Shown here piece by piece: positions 17,005-25,547 of a stretch of 64,000 nucleotides of DNA. The position numbers and the translations under genes were made by a program. Where the stretch lies: NCBI RefSeq assembly GCF_023555375.1, contig NZ_JAJSEE010000001.1:186001-250000 (forward strand). Direction: 5' to 3'. Positions within the stretch are counted from its first letter, which is position 1; each line of letters opens with the position of its first letter. A model generated the notes under the pieces. That model saw only the letters and a program-made list of their open reading frames with translations. It ran no database searches and was not told where the DNA came from. Source of the DNA: Guyparkeria hydrothermalis. Lineage in GTDB: Bacteria > Pseudomonadota > Gammaproteobacteria > Halothiobacillales > Halothiobacillaceae.

Positions 17005-17352
17005 TCAGCGGGCGTTGAAGAAATGCCAGGCGAGGTTGTCGAACTCGGCGATCGCCGCGAGCAGGCGATCGGTCTCTTCCTCGAGCTCGGCGAACTGGTG
17101 CTCGGCCAACGGCGCCATCGAGCAGTTCTCCGGCGGCGTGCCGAACCGGTCGAGCAACTCGCGCATCTGCGGCAGGAATTTCCACTGCAGCCATTCCTCG
17201 AACGCCAGCGTGTCGAAGCAGAACGGGTTGGGGCTGGCCAGCGCCTGCTCGCTGGGGCGCTGATCCGACCAGAGCCCGGCCCGCTGCATCTCGTGGGCGA
17301 TCTGGTCGAGCTGGCGCAGCATCATGTCGGTGCTGGGGCGAACGGTCTCCAT
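17005..17352 (-). CDS. YqcC-family protein of unknown function
   Basis: The 115-residue protein matches the YqcC/DUF446 family: an N-terminal helix with LRQLDQIAHEMQRAGLW, the conserved FCFDTLAFEEWLQWKFLPQM core, and a C-terminal helix ending AWHFFNAR. In known structures the family is a small all-helical bundle with no assigned activity. It has no signal peptide and is probably cytoplasmic. It sits between thiD and metZ on the same strand, with short gaps (23 and 31 bases). Confidence 0.85.
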   Translation of the reverse strand: METVRPSTDMMLRQLDQIAHEMQRAGLWSDQRPSEQALASPNPFCFDTLAFEEWLQWKFLPQMRELLDRFGTPPENCSMAPLAEHQFAELEEETDRLLAAIAEFDNLAWHFFNAR

Positions 17353-17375
17353 CGGTCACGTCTCGTCAGGTCTGT

Positions 17376-18236
17376 TCAATGGACTCGCGATGAACCGGGC
17401 GGTTCGTCGTTCATGTCCGCACCGCCCTCGTCATCGGCCCAGAACAGGCGGTGCGGGATCAACTGGCCACGGCCGATCGCCGCGGCGTGCATCAGGGTCT
17501 GGTGGGTGTATTCGAGCCCTTCGTGGACGGCATTGACCGGGTCGCTGCCCTGCGCGATCAATCCGGCGATCGCCGAGGAGAGCGTGCAGCCCGAGCCGTG
17601 GAACTGGCCGGCCAAACGCTCGTAGACGAAGCGCCGCGGCGGCTCGACGCCGAACAGCCAATTCTCGACCTTCTCGCCCGGCTCGTCGCCGCCCTTGAGC
17701 AGCACGTACTCCGCCCCCAGCGCCGAGAGCATCTGGCCACGCTGGTCGCGGTTGGCGGCATCCGGCGCCAGCACCCGGGCCTCGTGGGCGTTGGGGGTGA
17801 CGACGGTCGCTCGCGGGAAGAGATGCTCGGCGATCGCCGCGGCCACGGCGTTGTCGGCCAGCGACCCGCCGCCGCCGGCCACCAGCACCGGATCGAGCAC
17901 CACCGGGATATCCGGGAAGCGTGCCAGCACGGAGGCGACCGCCTCGACCAGCTCGACGGTGCCAAGCATGCCGATCTTGATCGCGCCGACCGGCATGTCG
18001 TTTAGCACCGCCAACGACTGGTCGATCACGAGCTTCGGGTCGCTGGCCACGAAGCCATGCACGTTGACCGTGTCCTGCACGGTCAACGCCGTGATCGCCG
18101 TGGCCGGGTGCACGCCCTGGCTGATGATCGCCTCGATGTCCGCGTGGATGCCGGCCCCGCCACTGGGATCGTGTCCGGCAATGGCCAGGACGACGGGAAC
18201 CTCGGGGGCGTCGGTGAGCGTCGGTGTGGTTTCCAT
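17376..18236 (-). CDS. thiD: Hydroxymethylpyrimidine / phosphomethylpyrimidine kinase
   Basis: ThiD phosphorylates HMP and HMP-P to HMP-PP for thiamine synthesis. The 286-residue protein shows the ribokinase-fold family motifs: AIAGHDPSGGAGIHADIEAI near the N-terminus, AITALTVQDT, the IKIGMLGTVELVEAV segment, VVLDPVLVAGGGG, and the anion hole and catalytic base in FHGSGCTLSSAIAG. The C-terminus extends about 20 residues beyond the usual end and is acidic. No TPP riboswitch-like structure was recognised upstream; the 156-base gap to the divergent BrkB gene has no obvious element. Confidence 0.95.
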   Translation of the reverse strand: METTPTLTDAPEVPVVLAIAGHDPSGGAGIHADIEAIISQGVHPATAITALTVQDTVNVHGFVASDPKLVIDQSLAVLNDMPVGAIKIGMLGTVELVEAVASVLARFPDIPVVLDPVLVAGGGGSLADNAVAAAIAEHLFPRATVVTPNAHEARVLAPDAANRDQRGQMLSALGAEYVLLKGGDEPGEKVENWLFGVEPPRRFVYERLAGQFHGSGCTLSSAIAGLIAQGSDPVNAVHEGLEYTHQTLMHAAAIGRGQLIPHRLFWADDEGGADMNDEPPGSSRVH

Positions 18237-18392
18237 CTGGTGCTAAGCTCCCTCGCAGATAAGGCCGTGGCGGCAGCGGCGTCGTGATGGCGCCGGGCCG
18301 AGCATGATAACGCAGCCAGTGCCACACGCATTGATCCGGCGCGCCGCCGCGACCCCACCCGTCACCCGCCACGACAAGGACCCGGCCGTTCG

Positions 18393-19778
18393 ATGATCCC
18401 CTTCACGCCCCGCCAATGGCTCAAACCGGTCACGCGCTGGATCTGGCACGACCGGCCCGCCAGTCGCCTCGGGCGCACGGCACAACGCCTGGTACGCGCC
18501 ATGCTGAGCGTGATGTCGTCCGCCTCGCGCGGCGACCTGCAGCTCAACGCGATGAGCCTGTCCTACACCACCCTGCTGTCGATGGTGCCGCTGCTGGCCG
18601 TGACGTTCTCGGTCCTCAAGGCGTTCGGCTCGGCATCGGTGATCGAGCCGTTCCTGCTCTCGGTGATGGCGCCGCTGGGCGATGCCGCCGACGAGCTCAC
18701 CCTGCGCATCCTGGATTTCGTCGACAACATCCGCGTCGGCGTGCTCGGGGCCGTGGGCGTCGCCCTGCTCTTCTATACCGTCATCGCCCTGATGCAGAAG
18801 ATCGAGCGGGTGTTCAACCGCATCTGGAACGTCCACCAGATGCGCTCGATGTCGGCGCGATTCGCCAACTACCTGTCGGTGCTGATGGTGGGGCCGGTGT
18901 TGGTGATCGCCGCGGGCAGTCTCACCGCCACCCTGTTGGCCGCGCCCTGGATCAGCGACGTGGCGGAACTCTCGGTGCTGGCCACCGTGCTCAAGTGGCT
19001 GGGCTACCTGGTGCCGCTCGCGATCTGGACCGGCGCCTTCGCGTTTCTCTACCTGTTCATCCCCAACACGCGCGTCCGGCCCGGCTCGGCCCTGGTCGGC
19101 GGGCTGGTCGCGGCGGTGCTCTGGAACCTGCTGGGCCTGCTGTTCGGCGGGCTGATCGCCGGTTCGACCAGCTACACGGCCGTCTACTCGGCCTTCGCCT
19201 CGCTGGTGCTGTTCCTGGTCTGGCTGCAGATTGCCTGGATGATCGTGCTGGTTGGTGCGGGCATCAGCTACGCCTGGCAGCACAGCGACCGCCTGACCCT
19301 GGGCAAGCCCGCCCCGGTGCATCCGGCGACCCGGCTGGCTACCGCCATCGTGCTGCTCGACGAGATCGAGCGTCGCTTCGAGGCCGGCCAGACCCCGCCC
19401 GACCGGGACCGGCTGGCCGAGCGGGTCGACCCCTATCCCGAGCTCGCACCAGTCTGGATCGACCCCTTGCTGGAAAAACTGGTGGAGGCCGAACTGCTGC
19501 GCATTACCGAACCGAGCGACGCCACCTGTTTCCTGCCGGCACGGCCGGGCGAGCGCATCAGCCTCGCCGAGGTGGAACGGGCCATCGAGGGCGAGCCGGC
19601 GCGGCTGCCCCGCCCGCTGGTGGATGCCATCCCGGCCCTGGACCGATTCGCCCGGCGCCACCGGCAGTGGGAGGAGGATATCGGCGCGACCACGCTGGCC
19701 GCCGGTAGCGACTCGAGGGCGCCGGCCGAAGGCGCCGGCAACGGGGCGAATCAACCGGGCGCGGAGCCGCGCCAGTAG
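18393..19778 (+). CDS. YihY/BrkB-family inner membrane protein
   Basis: The 461-residue protein has about six membrane helices in the first 300 residues with YihY/UPF0761 features: LQLNAMSLSYTTLLSMVPLLAVTFSVLKAFG, the VALLFYTVIALMQKIERVFNRIWNV segment, and AYLFIPNTRVR-like FLYLFIPNTRVRPGSALVGG. The C-terminal 150 residues are soluble, with a winged-helix-like region (RLATAIVLLDEIERRFEAGQ). The family was once called ribonuclease BN in error; a transport role is suspected. Its 3' end overlaps the convergent adenosyltransferase gene by 28 bases. Confidence 0.9.
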   Translation: MIPFTPRQWLKPVTRWIWHDRPASRLGRTAQRLVRAMLSVMSSASRGDLQLNAMSLSYTTLLSMVPLLAVTFSVLKAFGSASVIEPFLLSVMAPLGDAADELTLRILDFVDNIRVGVLGAVGVALLFYTVIALMQKIERVFNRIWNVHQMRSMSARFANYLSVLMVGPVLVIAAGSLTATLLAAPWISDVAELSVLATVLKWLGYLVPLAIWTGAFAFLYLFIPNTRVRPGSALVGGLVAAVLWNLLGLLFGGLIAGSTSYTAVYSAFASLVLFLVWLQIAWMIVLVGAGISYAWQHSDRLTLGKPAPVHPATRLATAIVLLDEIERRFEAGQTPPDRDRLAERVDPYPELAPVWIDPLLEKLVEAELLRITEPSDATCFLPARPGERISLAEVERAIEGEPARLPRPLVDAIPALDRFARRHRQWEEDIGATTLAAGSDSRAPAEGAGNGANQPGAEPRQ

Positions 19779-20356
19779 ACGGTGTGCTCGCCGGCCGGAT
19801 CGAGCCGGCGGGCGAACACGAACCAGGCATCGGACAGCCGGTTGAGGTAGGTGGCCAGCGCCGCGCGTTCGCCACCGCGTTCGGCGTCATCGACCTCGTG
19901 ACACCACGCCCAGGCCAGCCGTTCGGCGCGACGGGTCCCCGTGCGCACCAGGTGCGCGCGCGCCATCGCCTCGGTGCCGCCGGGCAGGATGAATTCCTTG
20001 AGCGGCGGCAGCTCGCGATTGGCCGCCTCGATCCAGTCGTCCAGGCGATCGAGCGACGGCAACTGGCTCGCCGCGGCCATCTCGCCCATCGCGACGAAAC
20101 CGCCCAGGTCGAATACCGCCTGCTGCTGCTCGCGCACGAACGACAGGGCATCGGGCTCGTCGGTCAGCGCGACACTCAGGCTGCCCAGGCGGGCATTGAG
20201 CTCGTCGAGTTCGCCCAGCAGCTCGATGGCGAGCGCCTCCTTGGCCAGGCGCTGCCCATCGGCCAGCCCCGTCTCGCCGCGATCGCCGCTGCGGGTCACC
20301 ACCCGCGAGAGGCGATCACGACTGTCGTTCGAATCCGTCATGTCGGTCCGCCTCAT
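19751..20356 (-). CDS. Cob(I)alamin adenosyltransferase, PduO type
   Basis: The enzyme transfers the adenosyl group of ATP to cob(I)alamin, making coenzyme B12. The 201-residue protein carries the PduO/MMAB features: RVVTRSGDRGETGLADGQRL (ATP-binding loop), ELLGELDELNARLGSL, FILPGGTEAMARAHLVRTGTRRAER, and the C-terminal YLNRLSDAWFVFARR. The ATG at 20354-20356 overlaps the stop of the upstream membrane gene (ATGA); a second ATG five codons on is possible. No B12-dependent enzyme or other cobalamin gene is visible in the window. Confidence 0.9.
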   Translation of the reverse strand: MRRTDMTDSNDSRDRLSRVVTRSGDRGETGLADGQRLAKEALAIELLGELDELNARLGSLSVALTDEPDALSFVREQQQAVFDLGGFVAMGEMAAASQLPSLDRLDDWIEAANRELPPLKEFILPGGTEAMARAHLVRTGTRRAERLAWAWCHEVDDAERGGERAALATYLNRLSDAWFVFARRLDPAGEHTVYWRGSAPG

Positions 20357-20925
20357 CCCGGCTCGGGCTGCGCGCGGTACTCGTCGGCCGGCACGTCGGC
20401 GGGCCAGTCATGCGGCCGACCGGAGAGCACCTTGAGCGCAAAGGCGAGAATCGCGACCACCCCGTAGCCAAGCCCGGCGACCACGCCCAAGTCGACGATG
20501 CCGTGCCAGGGCTGGGGCAGGAAACCGACCAGGATCACCAGCAGCACCACCCCGGCAGTCACCGACAGGGAGACGATGCGACGCTTCCGGGTCGCGTGGA
20601 TGTACCCCATGCAATACAGCGGCGCGAGGGCCACGTGCCAACCCACCGGATGGCGCGAGAGGTGCGCCGCGCGGGCGACCACCCGCGGCGAGAACCCCTT
20701 CTGAAACCCCTTGTAGCCTTCGCTGTAGACCATGAACACCATCCAGCCGACGAAGAAGGCCCAGTGCCACCAGGCCCAGGACGCGCCCCAGGCCTCGATG
20801 CCGTAGAACGACAGGCGATAGATGGCCCAGAGCAGCAACGCGCACAGGCCCAGCACGCCCCACAGGGCACCGACAATCCCCAGTGGTGTGGGCTGTGGCA
20901 ACCCGGCTTGCGATGACTTCTCCAC
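20353..20925 (-). CDS. Integral membrane protein of unknown function
   Basis: The 190-residue protein has four or five hydrophobic segments: GIVGALWGVLGLCALLLWAI, WWHWAFFVGWMVFMVYSEGY, ALAPLYCMGYI, SVTAGVVLLVILVGFL and VVAGLGYGVVAILAFAL. A conserved-looking loop (EGYKGFQKGFSPRVVARAAHL) faces one side, probably the cytoplasm. It starts with GTG at 20923-20925, with GGGAG about nine bases upstream. It is coupled to the adenosyltransferase gene by an ATGA overlap. I do not recognise a named family; a link to corrinoid metabolism is only suggested by the operon. Confidence 0.75.
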   Translation of the reverse strand: MEKSSQAGLPQPTPLGIVGALWGVLGLCALLLWAIYRLSFYGIEAWGASWAWWHWAFFVGWMVFMVYSEGYKGFQKGFSPRVVARAAHLSRHPVGWHVALAPLYCMGYIHATRKRRIVSLSVTAGVVLLVILVGFLPQPWHGIVDLGVVAGLGYGVVAILAFALKVLSGRPHDWPADVPADEYRAQPEPG

Positions 20926-20970
20926 GTATCGATTCTCCCGGACGCCTGTCCGACTGGTGGTTCGTTGGTT

Positions 20971-20986
20971 GGAAAACTCTGCATGA
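20971..20986 (+). repeat. Probable solitary end of the inverted-repeat element family
   Basis: GGAAAACTCTGCATGA matches the right terminal repeat of the 98-bp element (GGAAACTCTGCATGA) apart from one extra A. A weak partner, TCATGCAG, lies at 21014-21021, so this may be a 50-base relic. It lies in the gap upstream of nth. Confidence 0.4.
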
Positions 20987-21053
20987 GCTCGATGACCGAG
21001 GGCGCGGAGTTTATCATGCAGCCCACCACCCGATTCCCGAGTGACCGGCCCCG

Positions 21054-21731
21054 ATGAATCCCCGCACCCGCCGCGAGATGTTCGCCCGTTTCCAGCGCCA
21101 GCGACCCGAGCCGACCACCGAGCTCGAGTACCGCAGCCCCTTCGAGCTGCTGGTGGCGGTCGTACTCTCCGCCCAGGCGACCGACGCCGGCGTCAACAAG
21201 GCGACCCGCCCCCTGTTCGCCCGGGCCAACACGCCGCAGGCCGTCCTCGACCTGGGACTGGATGAGCTCACCGAGGCGATCCGCACCATCGGGCTGTACA
21301 AGACCAAGGCGAAGAACGTCTACGCCCTGTGCCAGCAGCTGATCGACAAGCACGATGGCGAGGTACCCGCCGACCGCGAGGCGCTCGAGGCGCTGCCCGG
21401 CGTGGGCCGAAAGACCGCCAATGTCGTGCTCAACACCGTATTCCGCCAGCCGACCATGGCGGTCGACACGCATATCTTCCGCGTCGCCAACCGCACCGGG
21501 CTGGCCAAGGGCAAGACGGTGCGCGCGGTCGAGGACCGACTCCTCAAGGTGATCCCCAGGGAATACCAGCTCGATGCCCACCACTGGCTGATCCTGCACG
21601 GGCGCTACGTGTGCAAGGCGCGGAAACCCGACTGCGGGGCCTGTATCGTCTGCGACCTGTGCGATTTCCGCGACAAGACCGAGGACTGCAGCCCCGAGCT
21701 GATCGCCCGCTACGCTACCGAAGAGATTTGA
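21054..21731 (+). CDS. nth: Endonuclease III
   Basis: Nth removes oxidised pyrimidines and cuts the abasic strand in base excision repair. The 225-residue protein has the helix-hairpin-helix LPGVGRKTANVVL with catalytic Lys120 and the catalytic Asp138 in AVDTHIFRV, the same numbering as E. coli Nth. The C-terminal [4Fe-4S] loop has cysteines in the C-X6-C-X2-C-X5-C arrangement, plus one extra cysteine inside the last interval (CIVCDLC). The ATG at 21054 lacks a strong ribosome binding site. The DUF1841 gene follows after two bases. Confidence 0.96.
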   Translation: MNPRTRREMFARFQRQRPEPTTELEYRSPFELLVAVVLSAQATDAGVNKATRPLFARANTPQAVLDLGLDELTEAIRTIGLYKTKAKNVYALCQQLIDKHDGEVPADREALEALPGVGRKTANVVLNTVFRQPTMAVDTHIFRVANRTGLAKGKTVRAVEDRLLKVIPREYQLDAHHWLILHGRYVCKARKPDCGACIVCDLCDFRDKTEDCSPELIARYATEEI

Positions 21732-21733
21732 GC

Positions 21734-22168
21734 ATGTACTCCAGTGACCGCCGCCGTATGCGCCAGCCGTTTCTCGATGCCTGGACCAAGGGAAAGCAGA
21801 AAAAGCCCCTGGCGCCGATCGAGCAGATGATCTTCGAGGTGATCCGCGATCATCCCGAATACCATTCGCTGCTCGACCAGCCCGAGTTCGCCCTGGAGGC
21901 CGACTGGCCGCCGGAGATGGGCGTGACCAACCCCTTCCTGCACATGAGCATGCACCTTTCCCTGCGCGAGATGGTGCAGACCGACCGCCCGGCCGGCATC
22001 CGCTCGGTGCACTCGGAACTGTCCCTGAAGAAGGCCGATCCGCTCGAGGCCGAACACGAGATGATCGATTGTCTCGGCGAGGCCCTCTGGCAGGCCCAGC
22101 AGAACGGCGGCCCGCCGGACGAGGTCAAGCTCATGGAATGCCTAAGGGAACTCTGCACGAGGCGATGA
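21734..22168 (+). CDS. DUF1841-family protein; 3' end formed by a repeat element
   Basis: The 144-residue protein matches the DUF1841 family of proteobacteria: RRRMRQPFLDAWTKGKQKKPLAPIEQMI, then VIRDHPEYHSLLD, TNPFLHMSMHLSLREM, and EHEMIDCLGEALWQAQ. Its role is unknown; it is soluble and probably cytoplasmic, and it is often found beside nth. The last seven codons (RELCTRR) and the stop lie inside the terminal repeat of the element that starts at 22144. The result still resembles the family ending (ECLR-hydrophobic), so the gene is probably functional. Confidence 0.85.
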   Translation: MYSSDRRRMRQPFLDAWTKGKQKKPLAPIEQMIFEVIRDHPEYHSLLDQPEFALEADWPPEMGVTNPFLHMSMHLSLREMVQTDRPAGIRSVHSELSLKKADPLEAEHEMIDCLGEALWQAQQNGGPPDEVKLMECLRELCTRR

Positions 22169-22484
22169 CGTCTCTGCGGGACCTCCAAGGGTCCGGATGC
22201 AAGGCGCCGTCCGCCGTGAAGGGCCGTGGCCCTTTACAAGGGCTGGACCGGATCGGCACGACGCCGATCCGGCCGGCGCGAGCCGGCCCGAAGGGCGGGG
22301 TTCACGGACGAACCCCGCGACGCCGCAGATGGGCCCTTGGAGGCCCGCCCGGATGGGGCTCGCGGGTTTTCCCGCACTCGGCGTTGCCGTCCCTCGACGG
22401 GCAACGAGCCCGTCTTCGCTCCGGCGCCTTGATTGCGAACAAACCCGCGAGCCAGAGATGCCATCGACTCGTGCAGACTTCCCT
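22144..22484 (+). mobile_element. 341-bp MITE-like element with long terminal inverted repeats (copy 1)
   Basis: The left end AAGGGAACTCTGCACGAGGC (22144 on) and the right end, read on the other strand, AGGGAAGTCTGCACGAGTCG (from 22484), form 32-bp terminal repeats with about 28 matches. Inside are two arms: GGGACCTCCAAGGG (22178-22191) pairs with CCCTTGGAGGCCC (22334-22346), and CTCGCGGGTTT (22359-22369) pairs with its complement at 22441-22451. A 75-bp block (22245-22319) is absent from the second copy at 39393-39662; outside it the two copies are about 90 percent identical by eye. There is no transposase or long credible ORF. The element follows the 3' end of a same-strand gene. Bases 22485-22607 up to the ATPase gene hold nothing I recognise beyond a GAGGT ribosome binding site. 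Confidence 0.8.
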
Positions 22485-22607
22485 GGGGGACAAGCTCAAG
22501 CGCTGACCCCGTGCACGCGGGTGACTGCGTCTGCCCGTGCATGAAATAGATTGAGGGTCTAGGCTCGAACGAGACAGCCGTCTCCCATCCATTCGAGGTA
22601 GGCCCCG

Positions 22608-24941
22608 ATGAGCGAGTCGACAAACCAACGCCACGAGCCCGTCACCGACCCGGTCTGTGGCATGCAGGTCGATCCGGCGACGAGCGAGCATCGCAGCGAG
22701 TATCACGGCGAGACCTTCCACTTCTGCTCGGCCCACTGCCGGGAGCGCTTCGAGGACGACCCCGAGCGCTACCTGTCCGGCGATGACCCATCGGACGATT
22801 CGGCCGCCGAGGACCCGGAGGCCATCTACACCTGCCCGATGCACCCCGAGATCCGTCAGCAGGGCCCGGGGAGCTGTCCGATCTGCGGCATGGCACTGGA
22901 ACCGGAGACCGTCAGCCGCGACGATGGCCCCAACCCGGAACTGATCGACATGACCCGGCGGTTCTGGATCGGCGCGCTGCTGACCCTGCCGCTGTTCCTC
23001 ATGGCCATGGGTGGCCACTTCCTCGGTATCGATCGCTGGATCGCCCCGCAGGTGAACCACTGGCTCCAGTTGCTGCTGGCCACCCCGGTGGTCCTGTGGG
23101 CCGGCAAACCGTTCTTCGTGCGCGGCTGGCGATCGGTGGTCGACCGCCAGCTCAACATGTTCACCCTGATCGCGCTGGGCACCGGCGTGGCGTGGGCCTA
23201 TAGCCTGGTCGCCACGGCCGCGCCCGGCATCTTCCCGGATGCCTTCCGCCAGTCCGACGGCTCGGTCGCAGTCTATTTCGAGGCCGCGGCGATGATCACG
23301 GTACTGGTCCTGCTGGGCCAGGTCCTCGAACTGCGCGCCCGCGAGAAGACCTCCGGGGCCATTCGCGCCCTGCTCGACCTGGCCCCGACCACCGCCCGGC
23401 GCATCACCGACAGTGGCGAGGAGGACGTGTCGCTCGACGAGGTCGAGATCGGCGATCACCTGCGGGTGCGCCCCGGCGATCGCGTGCCGCTGGACGGCGA
23501 GATCCTCGAGGGTCGCTCCAATATCGACGAGTCGATGATCACCGGCGAGCCGATGGCGGTGACCCGCAAGGCAGGCGACACCGTCATCGGCGGCAGCATC
23601 AATGGCCAGGGCAGCTTCGTGATGCGTGCCGACAAGGTCGGGCGCGACACGATGCTCTCGCGCATCGTGCAGATGGTGGCCAAGGCCCAACGCAGTCGCG
23701 CGCCCATCCAGGGGCTGGCTGACCGCGTGGCTGCCTGGTTCGTGCCCAGCGTCATCGCCGCGGCGGTGGTTGCCTTCGTCATCTGGTCGGTGGTCGGTCC
23801 CGAGCCACCCATGGCCTACGCCCTGATCGCGGCGGTCAGCGTGCTGATCATCGCCTGCCCCTGCGCGCTGGGGCTCGCCACCCCGATGTCGATCATGGTC
23901 GGTGTCGGTCGCGGTGCGCGCGCCGGGGTGTTGATCCGTGATGCCGAATCCCTGCAACGCCTCGAACAGGTCGACACGGTGGTGATCGACAAGACCGGCA
24001 CGCTCACCGAAGGCCGCCCGCGCGTGACCCGCATTCATGCCACCGGCGCGGCAACCGGCGAGCTCGGGGAGGACGAGCTGCTGCGCCTGGTCGCCGGACT
24101 CGAACAAGGCAGCGAGCACCCGCTGGCCGAGGGGATCGTCGCCGAGGCTCGCGAACGCGGGCTCGACCTGCCCGAGGCCTCCGACTTCGATGCCGAGAAC
24201 GGCAAGGGGGTTACCGGCCGCGTGGACGGGAAAACGGTGCTGGTCGGCAACCGGACCCTCATGGAGGGCCACGACATCGACACGAAAACGCTGGAGGGGT
24301 CGGCGACGTCGTGGCGCCATGAGGGCGCGACCGTGATCAGCGTGGCCGTCGACGGTCAGCCCGCCGGGCTGCTGGCGATCGCCGACCCGATCCGCGAGTC
24401 GACCGCCGATGCCGTTCACCGTCTGCAGCGGGCCGGACTCGAGGTGGTCATGCTCACCGGCGATTCCGAGGAGACCGCCCGCGCCGTCGCCCGACAACTC
24501 GACATCGACCAGGTGCGCGCCAATGTCCTGCCGGAGGGCAAGAGCGAGGTGGTCGAACGGATGCGCTCGGAAGGGCGGGTCGTTGCGATGGCCGGCGACG
24601 GGGTGAACGATGCCCCGGCACTTGCCGCCGCCGACGTCGGCATCGCCATGGGCAGCGGCACGGACGTGGCCATCGAGAGCGCCGGGATCACGTTGCTGCG
24701 CGGCGATCTGGACGGGCTGGTGCAAGCGCATCGGCTGTCCAAGGCGACCATGCGGAACATCCGCCAGAACCTATTCTTCGCCTTCGCCTACAACACGGCC
24801 GGCATCCCGATCGCCGCCGGCCTGCTCTACCCGGTCTTCGGCGTGCTGCTCTCGCCGATCATCGCGGCGGCCGCGATGTCGTTTTCCTCGGTGAGCGTGA
24901 TCGGCAACGCCCTCCGGCTGCGCGTGGTTCAACTGGACTAG
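22608..24941 (+). CDS. copA: Copper-type P1B ATPase with YHS and heavy-metal-binding N-terminal domains
   Basis: This inner membrane pump exports Cu(I) or a similar soft metal. The 777-residue protein starts with a YHS-type domain ([21 protein letters not shown], about residues 14-45, with FCSAHC), then a Cys/Met/His domain ([20 protein letters not shown], about 74-95). It has no classical HMA CxxC domain. Eight membrane helices include [10 protein letters not shown] (residues about 416-418 for CPC). The actuator TGEP and the phosphorylation DKTGTLTEG (about 461) are intact, as are GDSEETA and [15 protein letters not shown] precedes the ATG. Its TAG overlaps the ycgN stop in a CTAG palindrome. 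Confidence 0.93.
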   Translation: MSESTNQRHEPVTDPVCGMQVDPATSEHRSEYHGETFHFCSAHCRERFEDDPERYLSGDDPSDDSAAEDPEAIYTCPMHPEIRQQGPGSCPICGMALEPETVSRDDGPNPELIDMTRRFWIGALLTLPLFLMAMGGHFLGIDRWIAPQVNHWLQLLLATPVVLWAGKPFFVRGWRSVVDRQLNMFTLIALGTGVAWAYSLVATAAPGIFPDAFRQSDGSVAVYFEAAAMITVLVLLGQVLELRAREKTSGAIRALLDLAPTTARRITDSGEEDVSLDEVEIGDHLRVRPGDRVPLDGEILEGRSNIDESMITGEPMAVTRKAGDTVIGGSINGQGSFVMRADKVGRDTMLSRIVQMVAKAQRSRAPIQGLADRVAAWFVPSVIAAAVVAFVIWSVVGPEPPMAYALIAAVSVLIIACPCALGLATPMSIMVGVGRGARAGVLIRDAESLQRLEQVDTVVIDKTGTLTEGRPRVTRIHATGAATGELGEDELLRLVAGLEQGSEHPLAEGIVAEARERGLDLPEASDFDAENGKGVTGRVDGKTVLVGNRTLMEGHDIDTKTLEGSATSWRHEGATVISVAVDGQPAGLLAIADPIRESTADAVHRLQRAGLEVVMLTGDSEETARAVARQLDIDQVRANVLPEGKSEVVERMRSEGRVVAMAGDGVNDAPALAAADVGIAMGSGTDVAIESAGITLLRGDLDGLVQAHRLSKATMRNIRQNLFFAFAYNTAGIPIAAGLLYPVFGVLLSPIIAAAAMSFSSVSVIGNALRLRVVQLD

Positions 24942-25399
24942 TCACTCTCTTCGAGCGGCCAGTCGACCACGTGGACCTCCCAGTCGATCGAGTCCCGGTC
25001 CGCGTTCTCGGCGATCACGGCCCGCCCGGCGACCGAGTAACCGCTTTTCATGGTGCTGGCGGGATCACCGGTGAGCAGCGGGTGCCAGGGCGGCAGGTCA
25101 CGCCCCTCCGCGATGCGCCGGTAGGCGCAGGTGGGCGGCAGCCAATCGAATTCCTCGACGTCCTCGGGGCGCAGCCAGACGCAACCGGGCACGCGGGTCT
25201 GGCGATTGAGGTAGTCCGTGCACTGGCAGGTACCGGCGTCCAGCAGGTGGCAGGCCACGTCCGTGTAGTAGACGTCGCCGCCCTCGTCTTCCACCTTCTC
25301 GAGACAACACTTGGCACAACCGTCGCAAAGGGATTCCCACTCGGACGGGGTCATCTCGGTCAGGCGCTTCTCGCGCCAGAATGGCAGCTGGTCGCTCAT
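24938..25399 (-). CDS. ycgN: YcgN-family cysteine-cluster protein (UPF0260)
   Basis: The 153-residue protein matches the YcgN/UPF0260 family. Its N-terminal half carries the cysteine cluster [14 protein letters not shown] (about residues 26-40), followed by further cysteines in [15 protein letters not shown] and VPGCVWL and a last one in PPTCAYRR. This suggests a metal or iron-sulfur site of unknown purpose. [18 protein letters not shown] opens the protein in the usual way. It is cytoplasmic, without signal or membrane segments. It is convergent with copA and overlaps it by four bases (CTAG). Confidence 0.92.
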   Translation of the reverse strand: MSDQLPFWREKRLTEMTPSEWESLCDGCAKCCLEKVEDEGGDVYYTDVACHLLDAGTCQCTDYLNRQTRVPGCVWLRPEDVEEFDWLPPTCAYRRIAEGRDLPPWHPLLTGDPASTMKSGYSVAGRAVIAENADRDSIDWEVHVVDWPLEESD

Positions 25400-25547
25400 C
25401 GGCTAGGGTCGGGTAACGGTGGTGAATCGTGGGGGCGGGCAATCCGGGTCGAGATCGGGGCCGGCAGCCTATCACGCCGGGCCTCGACGCCTGCGGATAT
25501 GACCGACGGTATGCGATGATTCGTCCATCACGCAACGAGGTAACGCG

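Noticed and set aside
22486-22607. MerR/CueR-type operator upstream of the copper ATPase
   Set aside because: I looked for a dyad between -35 and -10 with 19-20 base spacing. TTGAGGGTCTAGG is suggestive, but no convincing -10 or dyad is present.
22302-24731. 809-codon minus-strand frame opposite the copper ATPase and part of the repeat element
   Set aside because: It has no recognisable domain, its composition is that of a shadow, and the plus-strand ATPase has all catalytic motifs.
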